A stretch of 64,000 bases of DNA from an uncultured beta proteobacterium (GTDB lineage Bacteria; Pseudomonadota; Gammaproteobacteria; Burkholderiales; SG8-39), in NCBI GenBank assembly GCA_902826155.1, contig CADEDU010000003.1:79869-143868 (forward strand), in the 5' to 3' direction. The stretch's first letter is position 1. Every line of letters starts with the position of its first letter. Positions 1-7,823 of the stretch are shown piece by piece. Below the pieces are notes generated by a model. The model saw only the letters and a program-made list of their open reading frames with translations. It ran no database searches and had not been told where the DNA came from. Position numbers and translations under genes: made by a program.

Positions 1-452
1 ACTGCATCGGGCAGCGAAGTGCCGAACAGTGCGGTGCGTCCGGCGAAATTGAGGTAACCAAGGCAGTTCGGTCCGCAAGCGGCCAGACCATTGGCGCGCG
101 CATATGCAGCGAACGCGTCCTGCAGGCGCCGCCCCTCTTCGCCTGCGTCGGCGAATCCGCTGGACAGAATGGCAAGCCCGCCCGCGCGGCGTTCGACCGC
201 CTGATGCGCGATCTCCATCACGCTCTCGGCCTTGACCGCGACGAACACCGCGTCGAGCTCGCCTTTGATGTCGAGCAGGGTCGGCACCGTCGGGCGGCCG
301 AACAACTCCGCCTTGTTGGGATTGACGAGGTGGACCTCGCCTTCGAACCCGACGTGCTCCAGCGCTTTCCAGGCGTTGAAGCCCGGGCCGATCTTGTCGG
401 AAGCACCGACGATCGCAACGGAGCGCGGGTATAGCAGGCGCCGCAGTGACAT
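1..452 (-). CDS. ADP-forming acyl-CoA synthetase, N-terminal part (runs off window)
   Basis: The minus frame opens with ATG at 450-452 and stays open for 150 codons to the window edge, so only the N-terminus is present. It holds the Rossmann-type CoA-binding domain of the acetate-CoA ligase (ADP-forming)/Pat family: PRSVAIVGAS near the start, then HLVNPNK, and ACGPNCLGYLN near residue 130. Family members make or cleave acyl-CoA with ADP/ATP. The ligase and ATP-grasp parts lie outside, so substrate cannot be judged. It starts 21 bp after a crotonase on the same strand, which suggests one acyl-CoA catabolic operon. Confidence 0.85.
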   Translation of the reverse strand, partial: MSLRRLLYPRSVAIVGASDKIGPGFNAWKALEHVGFEGEVHLVNPNKAELFGRPTVPTLLDIKGELDAVFVAVKAESVMEIAHQAVERRAGGLAILSSGFADAGEEGRRLQDAFAAYARANGLAACGPNCLGYLNFAGRTALFGTSLPDA

Positions 453-473
453 GCTCGATCCTGAGACGCCGGC

Positions 474-1256
474 TCAGACTTTCTGGAACCGCGGCTCGCG
501 CTTCTCGGCGAATGCCGCCGGGCCCTCGTGCGCATCCGGGTGAGCGAACATCATCTCGCACAGCTCGAGTTCCAGCTCGACCATGCCATCCCAGCTTCGA
601 CGCAGATTCCCCGCTACCGCCTGACGGGTGGCGCGAATGGCAGTAGGCGAAGCCTTGCAGATGCGCGTGGCCATCTTCAGGCACTCGTCCATCAGCGCCG
701 CTCGAGGCACCACCTTGGTGACCAGGCCCATTTCGGCAGCCTCCTTCGGTCCGAAATTCTCACCGAGCAGCAGGATGTCGAGTGCCTTGTTGCGCCCGAC
801 GTAACGCGGCAGCCGCGTAAGACCCATGCCCCAGGAAGGCAGGATGCCAAGGTAGGCATCGCCGGCGCGGAACACCGTGTTGTCCGCGGCGACGCGGATG
901 TCGCAGATCCAGCCAAGCGCAGTGCCGCCGCCGATGCAGTAGCCGTGGAGCGCGGCGATGACCGGGAGCTTGCCGTTCTCGATCCGATTGAGCGTGTTGC
1001 GGCCCAACGTGCGGAACGCGCGCGCGTTCTCGGGGTCGCCGAAGTCTTTCTCCTCGCGCAGGTCGCCGCCCGCGCAGAACGCTTTCTCGCCGCTGCCGGC
1101 GAGGATGATGACCCGCGCGTCGTCCTCCCGCTCGGCGCGGTCGAATGCAGCGTTCAGCGCGTTGAGCACCTTGGTGGATACGGCGTTCACCGGCGCGTTG
1201 TTGAGCGTGATGGTGACGATCTGGTCTTGCCTGTCATACAGCACGAGTTCCGACAC
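474..1256 (-). CDS. Enoyl-CoA hydratase/isomerase (crotonase) family protein
   Basis: This 260-residue protein has the normal crotonase length and fold motifs: AFCAGGDL for the first oxyanion-hole segment and HGYCIGGGTALG for the second, with a FRAGDAYLGILPS stretch after them. Both glutamates that catalyse hydration in classical enoyl-CoA hydratases seem to be changed: the first falls on Ala in GGGTALG and the second on Asp in AGDAYLG. It may therefore be another crotonase-type enzyme (isomerase, hydrolase or racemase) rather than a hydratase. It precedes the acyl-CoA synthetase gene on the same strand. Family assignment is firm, reaction is open. Confidence 0.88.
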   Translation of the reverse strand: MSELVLYDRQDQIVTITLNNAPVNAVSTKVLNALNAAFDRAEREDDARVIILAGSGEKAFCAGGDLREEKDFGDPENARAFRTLGRNTLNRIENGKLPVIAALHGYCIGGGTALGWICDIRVAADNTVFRAGDAYLGILPSWGMGLTRLPRYVGRNKALDILLLGENFGPKEAAEMGLVTKVVPRAALMDECLKMATRICKASPTAIRATRQAVAGNLRRSWDGMVELELELCEMMFAHPDAHEGPAAFAEKREPRFQKV

Positions 1257-1326
1257 GAACGGGTTCCTTCCCTGTTGCTATTGCACGATCGATCGCACGC
1301 GATCTGTTGAACGCTTGATTGCAGTC

Positions 1327-2295
1327 TTACTGGTCGACCTTGATGCCGGCCTTGCGGATCACCGTGCCCCACAGCTCGGTCTCGGCCTGCATCCGGGCGG
1401 CCATTGCCTCCACCGTGCCACCGGTCTGCACGAACCCCTGCTGCAGCAGCTTGTCCTTCATCTCCGGCGTTTTCAGGATGTCGTTGATGGTGCGATTGAG
1501 CAGGCCGACTACCGGCTCGGGGGTCGCGGCCGGCGCCATGAGGAAAATCCAGGTAGCGAGATTCACGTCGGGCAGGCCCGCTTCCTTGAATGTGGGCAGG
1601 TCGGGAAACGCCGGGTGACGCACCGGCGAAGCGAGCGCGAGGAAGCGCACCCGCCCGCTCTGCACCATCGGCAGCACCGGCCCGGGGTTCTCCATGTTGA
1701 AGTCCACCTGACCACCGGCCAGCGCCGGAACCGACTGGCCGCTGCCCTTGTACGGAATGTGCGTGGCCTGCACGCCGGTGGCCTGCTTGAACCACTCGGC
1801 GCTCATGTGCAGCGTCGTCCCCGGGCCGGCCGACCCGTAGTTCATGGTCGGCGCTTTCCGGGCGGCTTCGACGAACTCGCGCACCGTCGTCATGCTCCAC
1901 TTCTGCGTGTTGACCGCCAGCACGATGGGCAGGTCGGCGAGGCTCACCACGGGACGCAACTGCTTCGTATGATCGTAGGGCAGCTTGTTGCCGAACAGCG
2001 CCGGCCCGTTGATGAGCGAAGTGGTGCCGACGAGGAGCGTGTGGCCATCGGGCGCGGCGTCGACGACGTGTTTGTTGCCGATTTGCGCCGAAGCACCTGG
2101 GCGATTCTCGACCAGCACATTCACCTTCAGCGGCTCGCGCATCCGCTCGGCGAGCAGACGCGCCACGATGTCGGTCCCGCCGCCGGCCGCGAACGGCACA
2201 ACCAGCGCGATGGGTTTCGACGGGTAGGCCTGCGCACCGGCAAGCTGGGCAAGCGCGAAGCACAGTGCGAACAGCATCGAACGGGCGATGTTCAT
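1327..2295 (-). CDS. Bug/TctC family periplasmic substrate-binding receptor
   Basis: A 322-residue secreted receptor of the tripartite tricarboxylate/Bug family. ATG at 2295 is preferred over upstream starts because it gives a clean Sec signal peptide (LFALCFALAQLAGAQA) followed at once by the family opening YPSKPIALVVPFAAGGGTD. The conserved loops ENRPGASAQIG and THIPYKGSG are present. Bug proteins bind carboxylates or other small organics in the periplasm. No TctA/TctB membrane genes lie nearby, which is usual for orphan Bug genes. It sits between the crotonase and CofE on the same strand; its ligand is unknown. Confidence 0.9.
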   Translation of the reverse strand: MNIARSMLFALCFALAQLAGAQAYPSKPIALVVPFAAGGGTDIVARLLAERMREPLKVNVLVENRPGASAQIGNKHVVDAAPDGHTLLVGTTSLINGPALFGNKLPYDHTKQLRPVVSLADLPIVLAVNTQKWSMTTVREFVEAARKAPTMNYGSAGPGTTLHMSAEWFKQATGVQATHIPYKGSGQSVPALAGGQVDFNMENPGPVLPMVQSGRVRFLALASPVRHPAFPDLPTFKEAGLPDVNLATWIFLMAPAATPEPVVGLLNRTINDILKTPEMKDKLLQQGFVQTGGTVEAMAARMQAETELWGTVIRKAGIKVDQ

Positions 2296-2413
2296 CTGAG
2301 GCCATCCTGAGTGGAGACGACCAATCATATGTCCGGCCGCCGCGGCATGACAGCACAGTCGGTGGTGCGCGCTGACGCCGGTCCGCTCGACACCAGCGCG
2401 ACCGCAACCGCTG

Positions 2414-3196
2414 CTACCTGAACAGATCCTCCGCCTGCGGTCGAATGAGTTCGCGGATCGAGCTTTCACGCCGCTCGTACGGCACGCCGCGGATATGCAC
2501 CGCCGGGCAACCTTCGTCGGCCTGCCCCATCAGGATGGATGCGGCCGAGGCGATCTCGTCGGCCAGTCCGATCACGGTGATCTCGAGCTTGCGCCCTTCG
2601 CGGTCGGGCGCACCACGGCGATCGATCAACGCCGGCACACCTGAGACACCGATGGCGGTGCCGATGATGCCGTTGCGCCAGGCGCGGCCGACGCTGTCGT
2701 TGATGATCACGCCGACATCGACACCGAACCGCGTGTGCAGCGACGCGCGGATGCGCGCGCACGACTGATCGGGATCTTCGGGCAGCAACAACAGGCGCGC
2801 GCGGCCGTCGCGATCCGGTGCGACGTTCGACTGATCGACGCCGGCACTGGCCAGAACCATGCCCGAGCGATGCTCGACGATCAGCACGTTCTTGCGCGTG
2901 CGCAGCACCGCCTTCGATTCGCGCAGGATGGCTTCGACGACGCGCGCGTCCTTGCCGGTGAGTGCGGCCAGCTCCAGCGCGCGTGCCGAGGGCTCGATCG
3001 CCTCGAATGCGACGAATCGATCCTCCGCTTTCGAGACGATCTTCTGCGCGAGCACCAGCACGTCCCCCGCCGCGGGGACAAGACCGATACGCTCGAACGC
3101 ATCGCCCACCGCGCGCGCGACGTCGTCGCCGGGAACAATCTCGGGAATGCCGGGCAATGCGGTGGCGATCAACGATCGCGGCAAAGCGGAAGTCAT
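2414..3196 (-). CDS. cofE: Coenzyme F420-0:L-glutamate ligase (CofE family)
   Basis: A 260-residue protein matching the F420 ligase domain: LVLAQKIVSKAEDR near residue 50, a GVDQSNV segment, and INDSVGRAWRNGIIGTAIG followed by DRRGAPDREGR. CofE adds glutamate to F420-0 using GTP. ATG at 3196 is chosen because a longer upstream frame would run through the divergent membrane-protein gene. The 64-bp gap to that gene (start 3261) probably holds both promoters. No cofC, cofD, cofG/H or F420-dependent oxidoreductase is visible in the window, so a role in F420 synthesis is inferred from family only. Confidence 0.85.
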   Translation of the reverse strand: MTSALPRSLIATALPGIPEIVPGDDVARAVGDAFERIGLVPAAGDVLVLAQKIVSKAEDRFVAFEAIEPSARALELAALTGKDARVVEAILRESKAVLRTRKNVLIVEHRSGMVLASAGVDQSNVAPDRDGRARLLLLPEDPDQSCARIRASLHTRFGVDVGVIINDSVGRAWRNGIIGTAIGVSGVPALIDRRGAPDREGRKLEITVIGLADEIASAASILMGQADEGCPAVHIRGVPYERRESSIRELIRPQAEDLFR

Positions 3197-3260
3197 CGAT
3201 TTCCTGTCGGAACGGAGCGGCCAATAGTACAAAATAGCCGCCTGCCATCGCCGCCACGCT

Positions 3261-4067
3261 ATGAGTCTCGCACTGAAACTGCTGCTGGTTCCGCTCGTCG
3301 TGTGGTTGGCGAGTGAAGCGGGACGACGCTGGGGCCACGCGGCCACCGGATGGATCACCGGCCTCCCGCTGATCGCCGCACCGATCAGCATCTTTCTTGC
3401 GCTCGACCCCGGGCCCGCATTCGCCGCAGCGACCGCGCACGCCGTGCTGCAGTCCGCGCCGGCGTCCGCACTGCACTGCCTCACATTCGGGCTGGCGGCG
3501 CGGCGCTTCGGCTGGCTCGCCTCGCTGTTGATCGCCTGGACAGTCTTCCTTGCGACCAGTGCGTTCATCACCCAATGGTTGTTTCCACTGGGCTGGTCGC
3601 TCACCGTAACGCTGGTGGTGATGGTGATCGCGCTGTCAGTCCTGCCGCGCACCCAACGGCACCATGGCCCGGTGGCAATCCCGCGCGGGGAGATCGTGGT
3701 GCGCATGCTGTTCGCGTTCCTGATCGCAGCAGCCGCCACGCTGCTGGCCGCGTCGATGGGACCGCGACTGTCGGGCATCCTGTTGTCGTTCCCGATCTCG
3801 GGCTCGGTGCTGCCCGCCTTCACGCTCGCGCTGTACGGCGCGGCCGCTACCAATCAGCTGGTGCGCGGCTTCATGCTCGGGCTGTTCGGGTTCGGGGTGT
3901 TCTTCTACGTCGTCGCCTCATTGCTGCCCGTTGCGGGCATGGTCGCCACTTACGCCGCCGCGTCGCTGGTCGCGGTGGTGGTGACTCTTATAATCACCCA
4001 CCTTCACGATCGGCTCGGGCTCGCGCGCCAACCACTGGCGCCCCCCACCACGAACAGACCCGCATGA
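3261..4067 (+). CDS. Multi-spanning inner membrane protein of unknown function
   Basis: A 268-residue hydrophobic protein with about eight predicted membrane segments, starting with LLLVPLVVWLASEAG and ending near residue 250 with a long hydrophobic helix and a short basic, proline-rich tail. Two Gly/Pro-containing stretches (WITGLPLIAAPIS near residue 35 and SGILLSFPISGSVLPA near 175) look like internally related halves, as in inverted-repeat transporters. I do not recognise a named family. Its stop overlaps the start of the Nudix/MBL gene by an ATGA junction, so the two are probably translationally coupled. Confidence 0.8.
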   Translation: MSLALKLLLVPLVVWLASEAGRRWGHAATGWITGLPLIAAPISIFLALDPGPAFAAATAHAVLQSAPASALHCLTFGLAARRFGWLASLLIAWTVFLATSAFITQWLFPLGWSLTVTLVVMVIALSVLPRTQRHHGPVAIPRGEIVVRMLFAFLIAAAATLLAASMGPRLSGILLSFPISGSVLPAFTLALYGAAATNQLVRGFMLGLFGFGVFFYVVASLLPVAGMVATYAAASLVAVVVTLIITHLHDRLGLARQPLAPPTTNRPA

Positions 4068-5731
4068 GCACCACTCCGGTTACGCCGCGCCCCGCGGCCA
4101 CGTTGATCCTGGTTCGCGACGCTGCACACGGCATGGAGGTGCTGATGGCGCGGCGCACGCAAGCGGCCGAATTCGCCGCCGGCGTGTATGTGTTTCCCGG
4201 CGGTGCGGTCGACAAGGCCGACGACACCCCTGATATCGCCGCGCTCGCCCACGGCCTGGACGACGATGCGGCGAGCAAACGGCTTGGCGTCGCGCGTGGC
4301 GGCCTGGCTTACTGGATCGCCGCGATCCGCGAATGCTTCGAGGAAGCCGGGCTGCTGTTCGCCTACGGCCGCAACGGCGATCTGATCGACATCGACGGCG
4401 CGCACGCCGAAACGTTCGCCGCCGCTCGCGGGCGCCTGGCGCAGGGCGAGTTGCCGCTGATCGATCTGTTGCGCACACATCAGTTGCGACTGGCCACTGA
4501 TCGCCTGCACTACTTCAGCCACTGGATCACCCAAGCAGGCAGGCCGCGCCGTTACGACACGCGCTTCCTGCTGGCGCAAGCGCCGGCGCGGCAGACCTCG
4601 TCGCACGACGGCGAAGAACTCGTCCATCACGTCTGGATCTCGCCCGCCGAAGCGCTCGAACGAAGTCGGGAGGGTCAGTTCAATCTGATGTTCCCGACGA
4701 TGAAAACGATCGAGGTGCTGGCGAAGCTCCGTGATGTGCAGGCCGCGATCGACTACGCGCGCACGCCGCGCCCGATGGCGCCAATGGAACCGCGTGCGGC
4801 CAGCGGCAAACAGGGCCGCAAGTTCCTGGTGCCGGGCGACTACGCCTACGCCGAGGTGGGCAAACTCGATCCGCAGCAGCAGGGCACGGCGTCCTACGAG
4901 ATCACGCCGGGCGAGGTGGTGCGGCTGTCTTCACGCGTGCGCCGGCTCACGGCGTCCAATCCGAGCATGATGACCGGGCCGGGCACCAACACCTATCTCA
5001 TCGGCGATGCGGCAAGCGGCATCGCGGTGATCGATCCGGGCCCGGCGATCGACGAGCATGTGCAGTCGATTCAGCGGTTGGCCGACGGCCCGATCCGCTG
5101 GATTCTGTGCACGCACACCCACCAGGATCACTCTCCGGCCGCACAGGCGCTCAAGGCGGCTACCGGCGCGACCACCTACGGCATGGTGGCGAAATACCCG
5201 GCGAATCAGGACACGGCGTTCGTGCCCGATCAGGCCGCGAAGGAAGGCGAACGCCTGGCGATCGCCGGCTGCACGATTCGCGCGTTGCATACGCCGGGAC
5301 ATGCGTCGAACCAGATCTGCTACCTGCTCGAGGAAGAGAAGATCCTGTTCACCGGCGATCACATCATGCAGGGCTCGACCGTGGTGATCAATCCGCCCGA
5401 CGGCAACATGGTCGAGTACTTCGCGTCACTCGAACGGCTGTACAAAGAGGATCTCGATTGGCTTGCCCCGGGTCACGGCTTTCTGATGCAACGCCCGCAC
5501 GAGATGGTCGAGCGACTGATCGTGCATCGGCGCGGCCGCGAGAACAAGGTCGTCAACGCACTGCGCGCGGCGCCCGACTCGACGATCGAGCAGTTGGTGC
5601 CGACGGTGTACGACGACACCCCGCCGCGGTTGCACGCGATGGCCGCGCGATCGCTGTTCGCGCATCTGGAGAAGCTCGAAGCCGAAGGCCGCGCCCGGCG
5701 CTCGCAGGAGCGCTGGACGTTGGTCGCGTAG
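4064..5731 (+). CDS. Nudix hydrolase fused to metallo-beta-lactamase-fold hydrolase
   Basis: A 555-residue two-domain protein. Residues 1-230 are Nudix: VYVFPGGAVD near 42-51 and the core REC.EEAGLL at 89-98, the long-insert form seen in NUDT19-like CoA-type diphosphatases. The expected Glu eight residues before the RE pair is Leu. Residues 290-555 are a metallo-beta-lactamase fold of the LACTB2 type: H351-T-H353-Q-D355-H356, HTPGHASN, TGDH and LAPGHG, with a winged C-terminus. Start ATG at 4064 overlaps the upstream stop. The pairing suggests a two-step hydrolysis of CoA-type or nucleotide substrates, but this is inference. Confidence 0.88.
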   Translation: MSTTPVTPRPAATLILVRDAAHGMEVLMARRTQAAEFAAGVYVFPGGAVDKADDTPDIAALAHGLDDDAASKRLGVARGGLAYWIAAIRECFEEAGLLFAYGRNGDLIDIDGAHAETFAAARGRLAQGELPLIDLLRTHQLRLATDRLHYFSHWITQAGRPRRYDTRFLLAQAPARQTSSHDGEELVHHVWISPAEALERSREGQFNLMFPTMKTIEVLAKLRDVQAAIDYARTPRPMAPMEPRAASGKQGRKFLVPGDYAYAEVGKLDPQQQGTASYEITPGEVVRLSSRVRRLTASNPSMMTGPGTNTYLIGDAASGIAVIDPGPAIDEHVQSIQRLADGPIRWILCTHTHQDHSPAAQALKAATGATTYGMVAKYPANQDTAFVPDQAAKEGERLAIAGCTIRALHTPGHASNQICYLLEEEKILFTGDHIMQGSTVVINPPDGNMVEYFASLERLYKEDLDWLAPGHGFLMQRPHEMVERLIVHRRGRENKVVNALRAAPDSTIEQLVPTVYDDTPPRLHAMAARSLFAHLEKLEAEGRARRSQERWTLVA

Positions 5732-5732
5732 T

Positions 5733-5748
5733 GTCGCGTGATCGCGAC
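5733..5748. terminator. Possible bidirectional hairpin between convergent genes
   Basis: A perfect 6-bp inverted repeat (GTCGCG, 4-nt loop, CGCGAC) starts 2 bp after the Nudix/MBL stop and lies before the convergent VOC stop at 5781. There is no T-run, so it is at best a weak terminator. Confidence 0.3.
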
Positions 5749-5780
5749 GCGTTAGCCTAACTTCGTCGCTGCGCGCCGGC

Positions 5781-6338
5781 TCAGGCGCTGGCGAGCCGTT
5801 TCGCTGCGTCGGCCTGCCAGTCCTTGAAGGGCCGAAACCCCGGCTGCTTGCGTGCGTAGGCTTCGATCGAGCTCATGAGCGCATCGTCGGACAGCGACAG
5901 ATCGAGCGGCACGCGCGTGGGCTGGGTGATGTACCAGGGCGTGTCGATGAACAACTCGACGCGATGACCTTCCGGATCGGCGAAGTACACCGACAGCGCC
6001 ACCGTATGCGAGATGGGTCCGAGCGCCGGTCCATCCATCGATACGGCGGGCTCGTTCTTGAGTGCCACGTACATCTCGCGCAGTGTCTTCAGGCTGTCGA
6101 CCCGAAACGAGATCTGCTGCACCGTGTCGAACGAGCCCTGCGGACGGCCGGTGGCCATGACGATCTGATGGTGCTCGCGCGGATCGCGCGTGAGAAACGC
6201 GAACTCCCCCACACCCGGTACCGCGCCTCGGTCGCTCACCATGAAGCCGAGAAATCGCGTGTAGAACCCGACCATCTTGTCGAGATCGGTGACGAAGATG
6301 CCCAGGTGGCTGAACGAGAGAGACAGTGCGTTCGACAT
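5781..6338 (-). CDS. VOC superfamily (glyoxalase/extradiol dioxygenase fold) protein
   Basis: A 185-residue VOC protein. It opens with SFSHLGIFVTDLDKMVGFY, placing a metal-ligand His near residue 11, and has YFADPEGHRVELFID, in which the Glu is the usual last metal ligand. The fold covers glyoxalases, dioxygenases and resistance proteins. It carries a 50-residue C-terminal helical extension. It lies 15 bp after the outer-membrane efflux gene on the same strand, so it is probably the last gene of the efflux operon; a role in handling an efflux substrate is possible but unproved. Confidence 0.85.
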   Translation of the reverse strand: MSNALSLSFSHLGIFVTDLDKMVGFYTRFLGFMVSDRGAVPGVGEFAFLTRDPREHHQIVMATGRPQGSFDTVQQISFRVDSLKTLREMYVALKNEPAVSMDGPALGPISHTVALSVYFADPEGHRVELFIDTPWYITQPTRVPLDLSLSDDALMSSIEAYARKQPGFRPFKDWQADAAKRLASA

Positions 6339-6353
6339 GTATGGTCCTCGTGA

Positions 6354-7823
6354 CTATCGCTGCGCGGCCCAGCCGCCGCCGAGCGCCTTGTAGAGCTGAA
6401 CGCTGGAGATGAGCACGTTGCGCTGCGCCTGCACCAGCGCCAGCTCGGCTGTCAGCAGCTCGCGCTGCGCGTCGATCACTTCGAAGTAGTTGGCCACGCC
6501 GGCCTCGTAGCGGCGCAGCGCCACGCGATTGACGTCGCGCAATGCATCGAGCTGCTCGGCCTGCACCTTGCGCGCCTCGGCAAACTCGCGCCGCCCGACC
6601 AGCGCGTCGGCCACTTCGCGCAGCGACTGCTCCACCACCTTCTGGTATTGCTCGATCGCTTGCACTTCGCGCGCTGCGGCGGCATCGACCTGCAGCCGAT
6701 TGCGCTGCGCATTCAGGATCGGCAGCAGCAGGCTCGGCCCGATCGACCAGATGCGCGACGGAGCCGTCAGGAAATTCTCGAGCAGGCCGCTATCGGACCC
6801 GAACTGTCCGGTGAGCGAGAACGTCGGGAACAGCGCCGCTTTCTGCGAGGCCAGTCGTGCGCTGGCGGCATAGACCCCGTGCTCGGCCTGACGCACGTCG
6901 GGGCGACGCTCGAGCAGGCGCGCCGGCAACCCGACCGGAACCTCGGGCGCACCTGGTAGCTCATCGACCGACACTTTGGTGCGCTCGACGGCGCCCGGCG
7001 CATCGCCGCTCAGCACTCGCAGCAGATTCTCCGCCAGCGTGATGCGCCGGCGCAGATCGGGAATCGGCACGCGCGCCGCGGTGAGATTCGCCTGCGCGCG
7101 ATCGACATCGACACGCGTGCCAGCACCGAGTTGCAGTCGCCGCTGCGTGAGATCGAGGAACTCCTGACGCGTGGCCACGCTCTGCTCGGTGATCTTCAAC
7201 TGCTGGTCGAGCGCCACCAGATCGAAGTACGCGGTGGCGACGTCGCCGATCAACGTCGTGGTGATGGTTTCACGCGCGGCTTCGAGTGCGCGCAAGTCGT
7301 TGAATGCCGCATCGGACAGCGAGGACAGCCGGCCCCAGAAATCGATCTCGTAGGAGGCATCGATCGTCGCGCGCCAGTTGCGTCGGTTGGGGCCGGTGTT
7401 CGGCGGGAGCGGTGTCGAGCCGACCGATGACACGCGCGATCGCGTGAACCCTGCCCCGGCCGATATAGCCGGCAGCGGGCCGTACTCGGCCACGCCCAGA
7501 TTCGCGCGCGATTCGGCGATGCGTGCCGCCGCGATCTTCAGATCGCGATTGCGATCGAGCGTGCGGCGGATCAGCAATTCGAGCTGCGGCTCGCGATAGA
7601 TCTCCCACCAGTCCAGCTCGGCGAACGTCTTGCCGGTGCCCGTGCTTGCGGCCGCGTCGACGTCGCGAAACGTCTCGGGCAGCGCGGCCTGCGGTCGTAC
7701 GTAGTCGCCGCGTGTGGCGCATCCGGTAAGGGCCGCGGCGATCAACGCGACCCCAATCCGTTGCGGGGACAGGCGAAAAGACGGACGAAGGAACAGGTGA
7801 CGGAACAGGTGCTGCACGATCAC
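6354..7823 (-). CDS. RND efflux outer membrane lipoprotein (OprM/NodT family)
   Basis: A 489-residue TolC-like channel subunit. The N-terminus has a hydrophobic signal ending in a lipobox (ALTGC) with Cys near residue 35, followed by DYVRPQAALPETF, typical of OprM/NodT proteins. Two TolC repeats are visible, with the family GARTDLLQAEL-like helices represented by LGAGTRVDVDRAQANL and RYEAGVANYFEVIDAQREL. It forms the outer membrane exit duct for the pump. Its start overlaps the RND gene stop by 4 bp, which supports co-translation. Confidence 0.93.
   Translation of the reverse strand: MIVQHLFRHLFLRPSFRLSPQRIGVALIAAALTGCATRGDYVRPQAALPETFRDVDAAASTGTGKTFAELDWWEIYREPQLELLIRRTLDRNRDLKIAAARIAESRANLGVAEYGPLPAISAGAGFTRSRVSSVGSTPLPPNTGPNRRNWRATIDASYEIDFWGRLSSLSDAAFNDLRALEAARETITTTLIGDVATAYFDLVALDQQLKITEQSVATRQEFLDLTQRRLQLGAGTRVDVDRAQANLTAARVPIPDLRRRITLAENLLRVLSGDAPGAVERTKVSVDELPGAPEVPVGLPARLLERRPDVRQAEHGVYAASARLASQKAALFPTFSLTGQFGSDSGLLENFLTAPSRIWSIGPSLLLPILNAQRNRLQVDAAAAREVQAIEQYQKVVEQSLREVADALVGRREFAEARKVQAEQLDALRDVNRVALRRYEAGVANYFEVIDAQRELLTAELALVQAQRNVLISSVQLYKALGGGWAAQR

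Noticed and set aside
2414..3853. Longer reading frame extending CofE upstream to 479 residues
   Set aside because: The extension runs antisense through the divergent membrane-protein gene and has no family similarity; ATG 3196 gives a normal CofE length.
3350..4063. Upstream extension of the Nudix/MBL frame
   Set aside because: It is an Arg/Ala-rich shadow of the membrane-protein gene in another frame; homology starts at ATG 4064.
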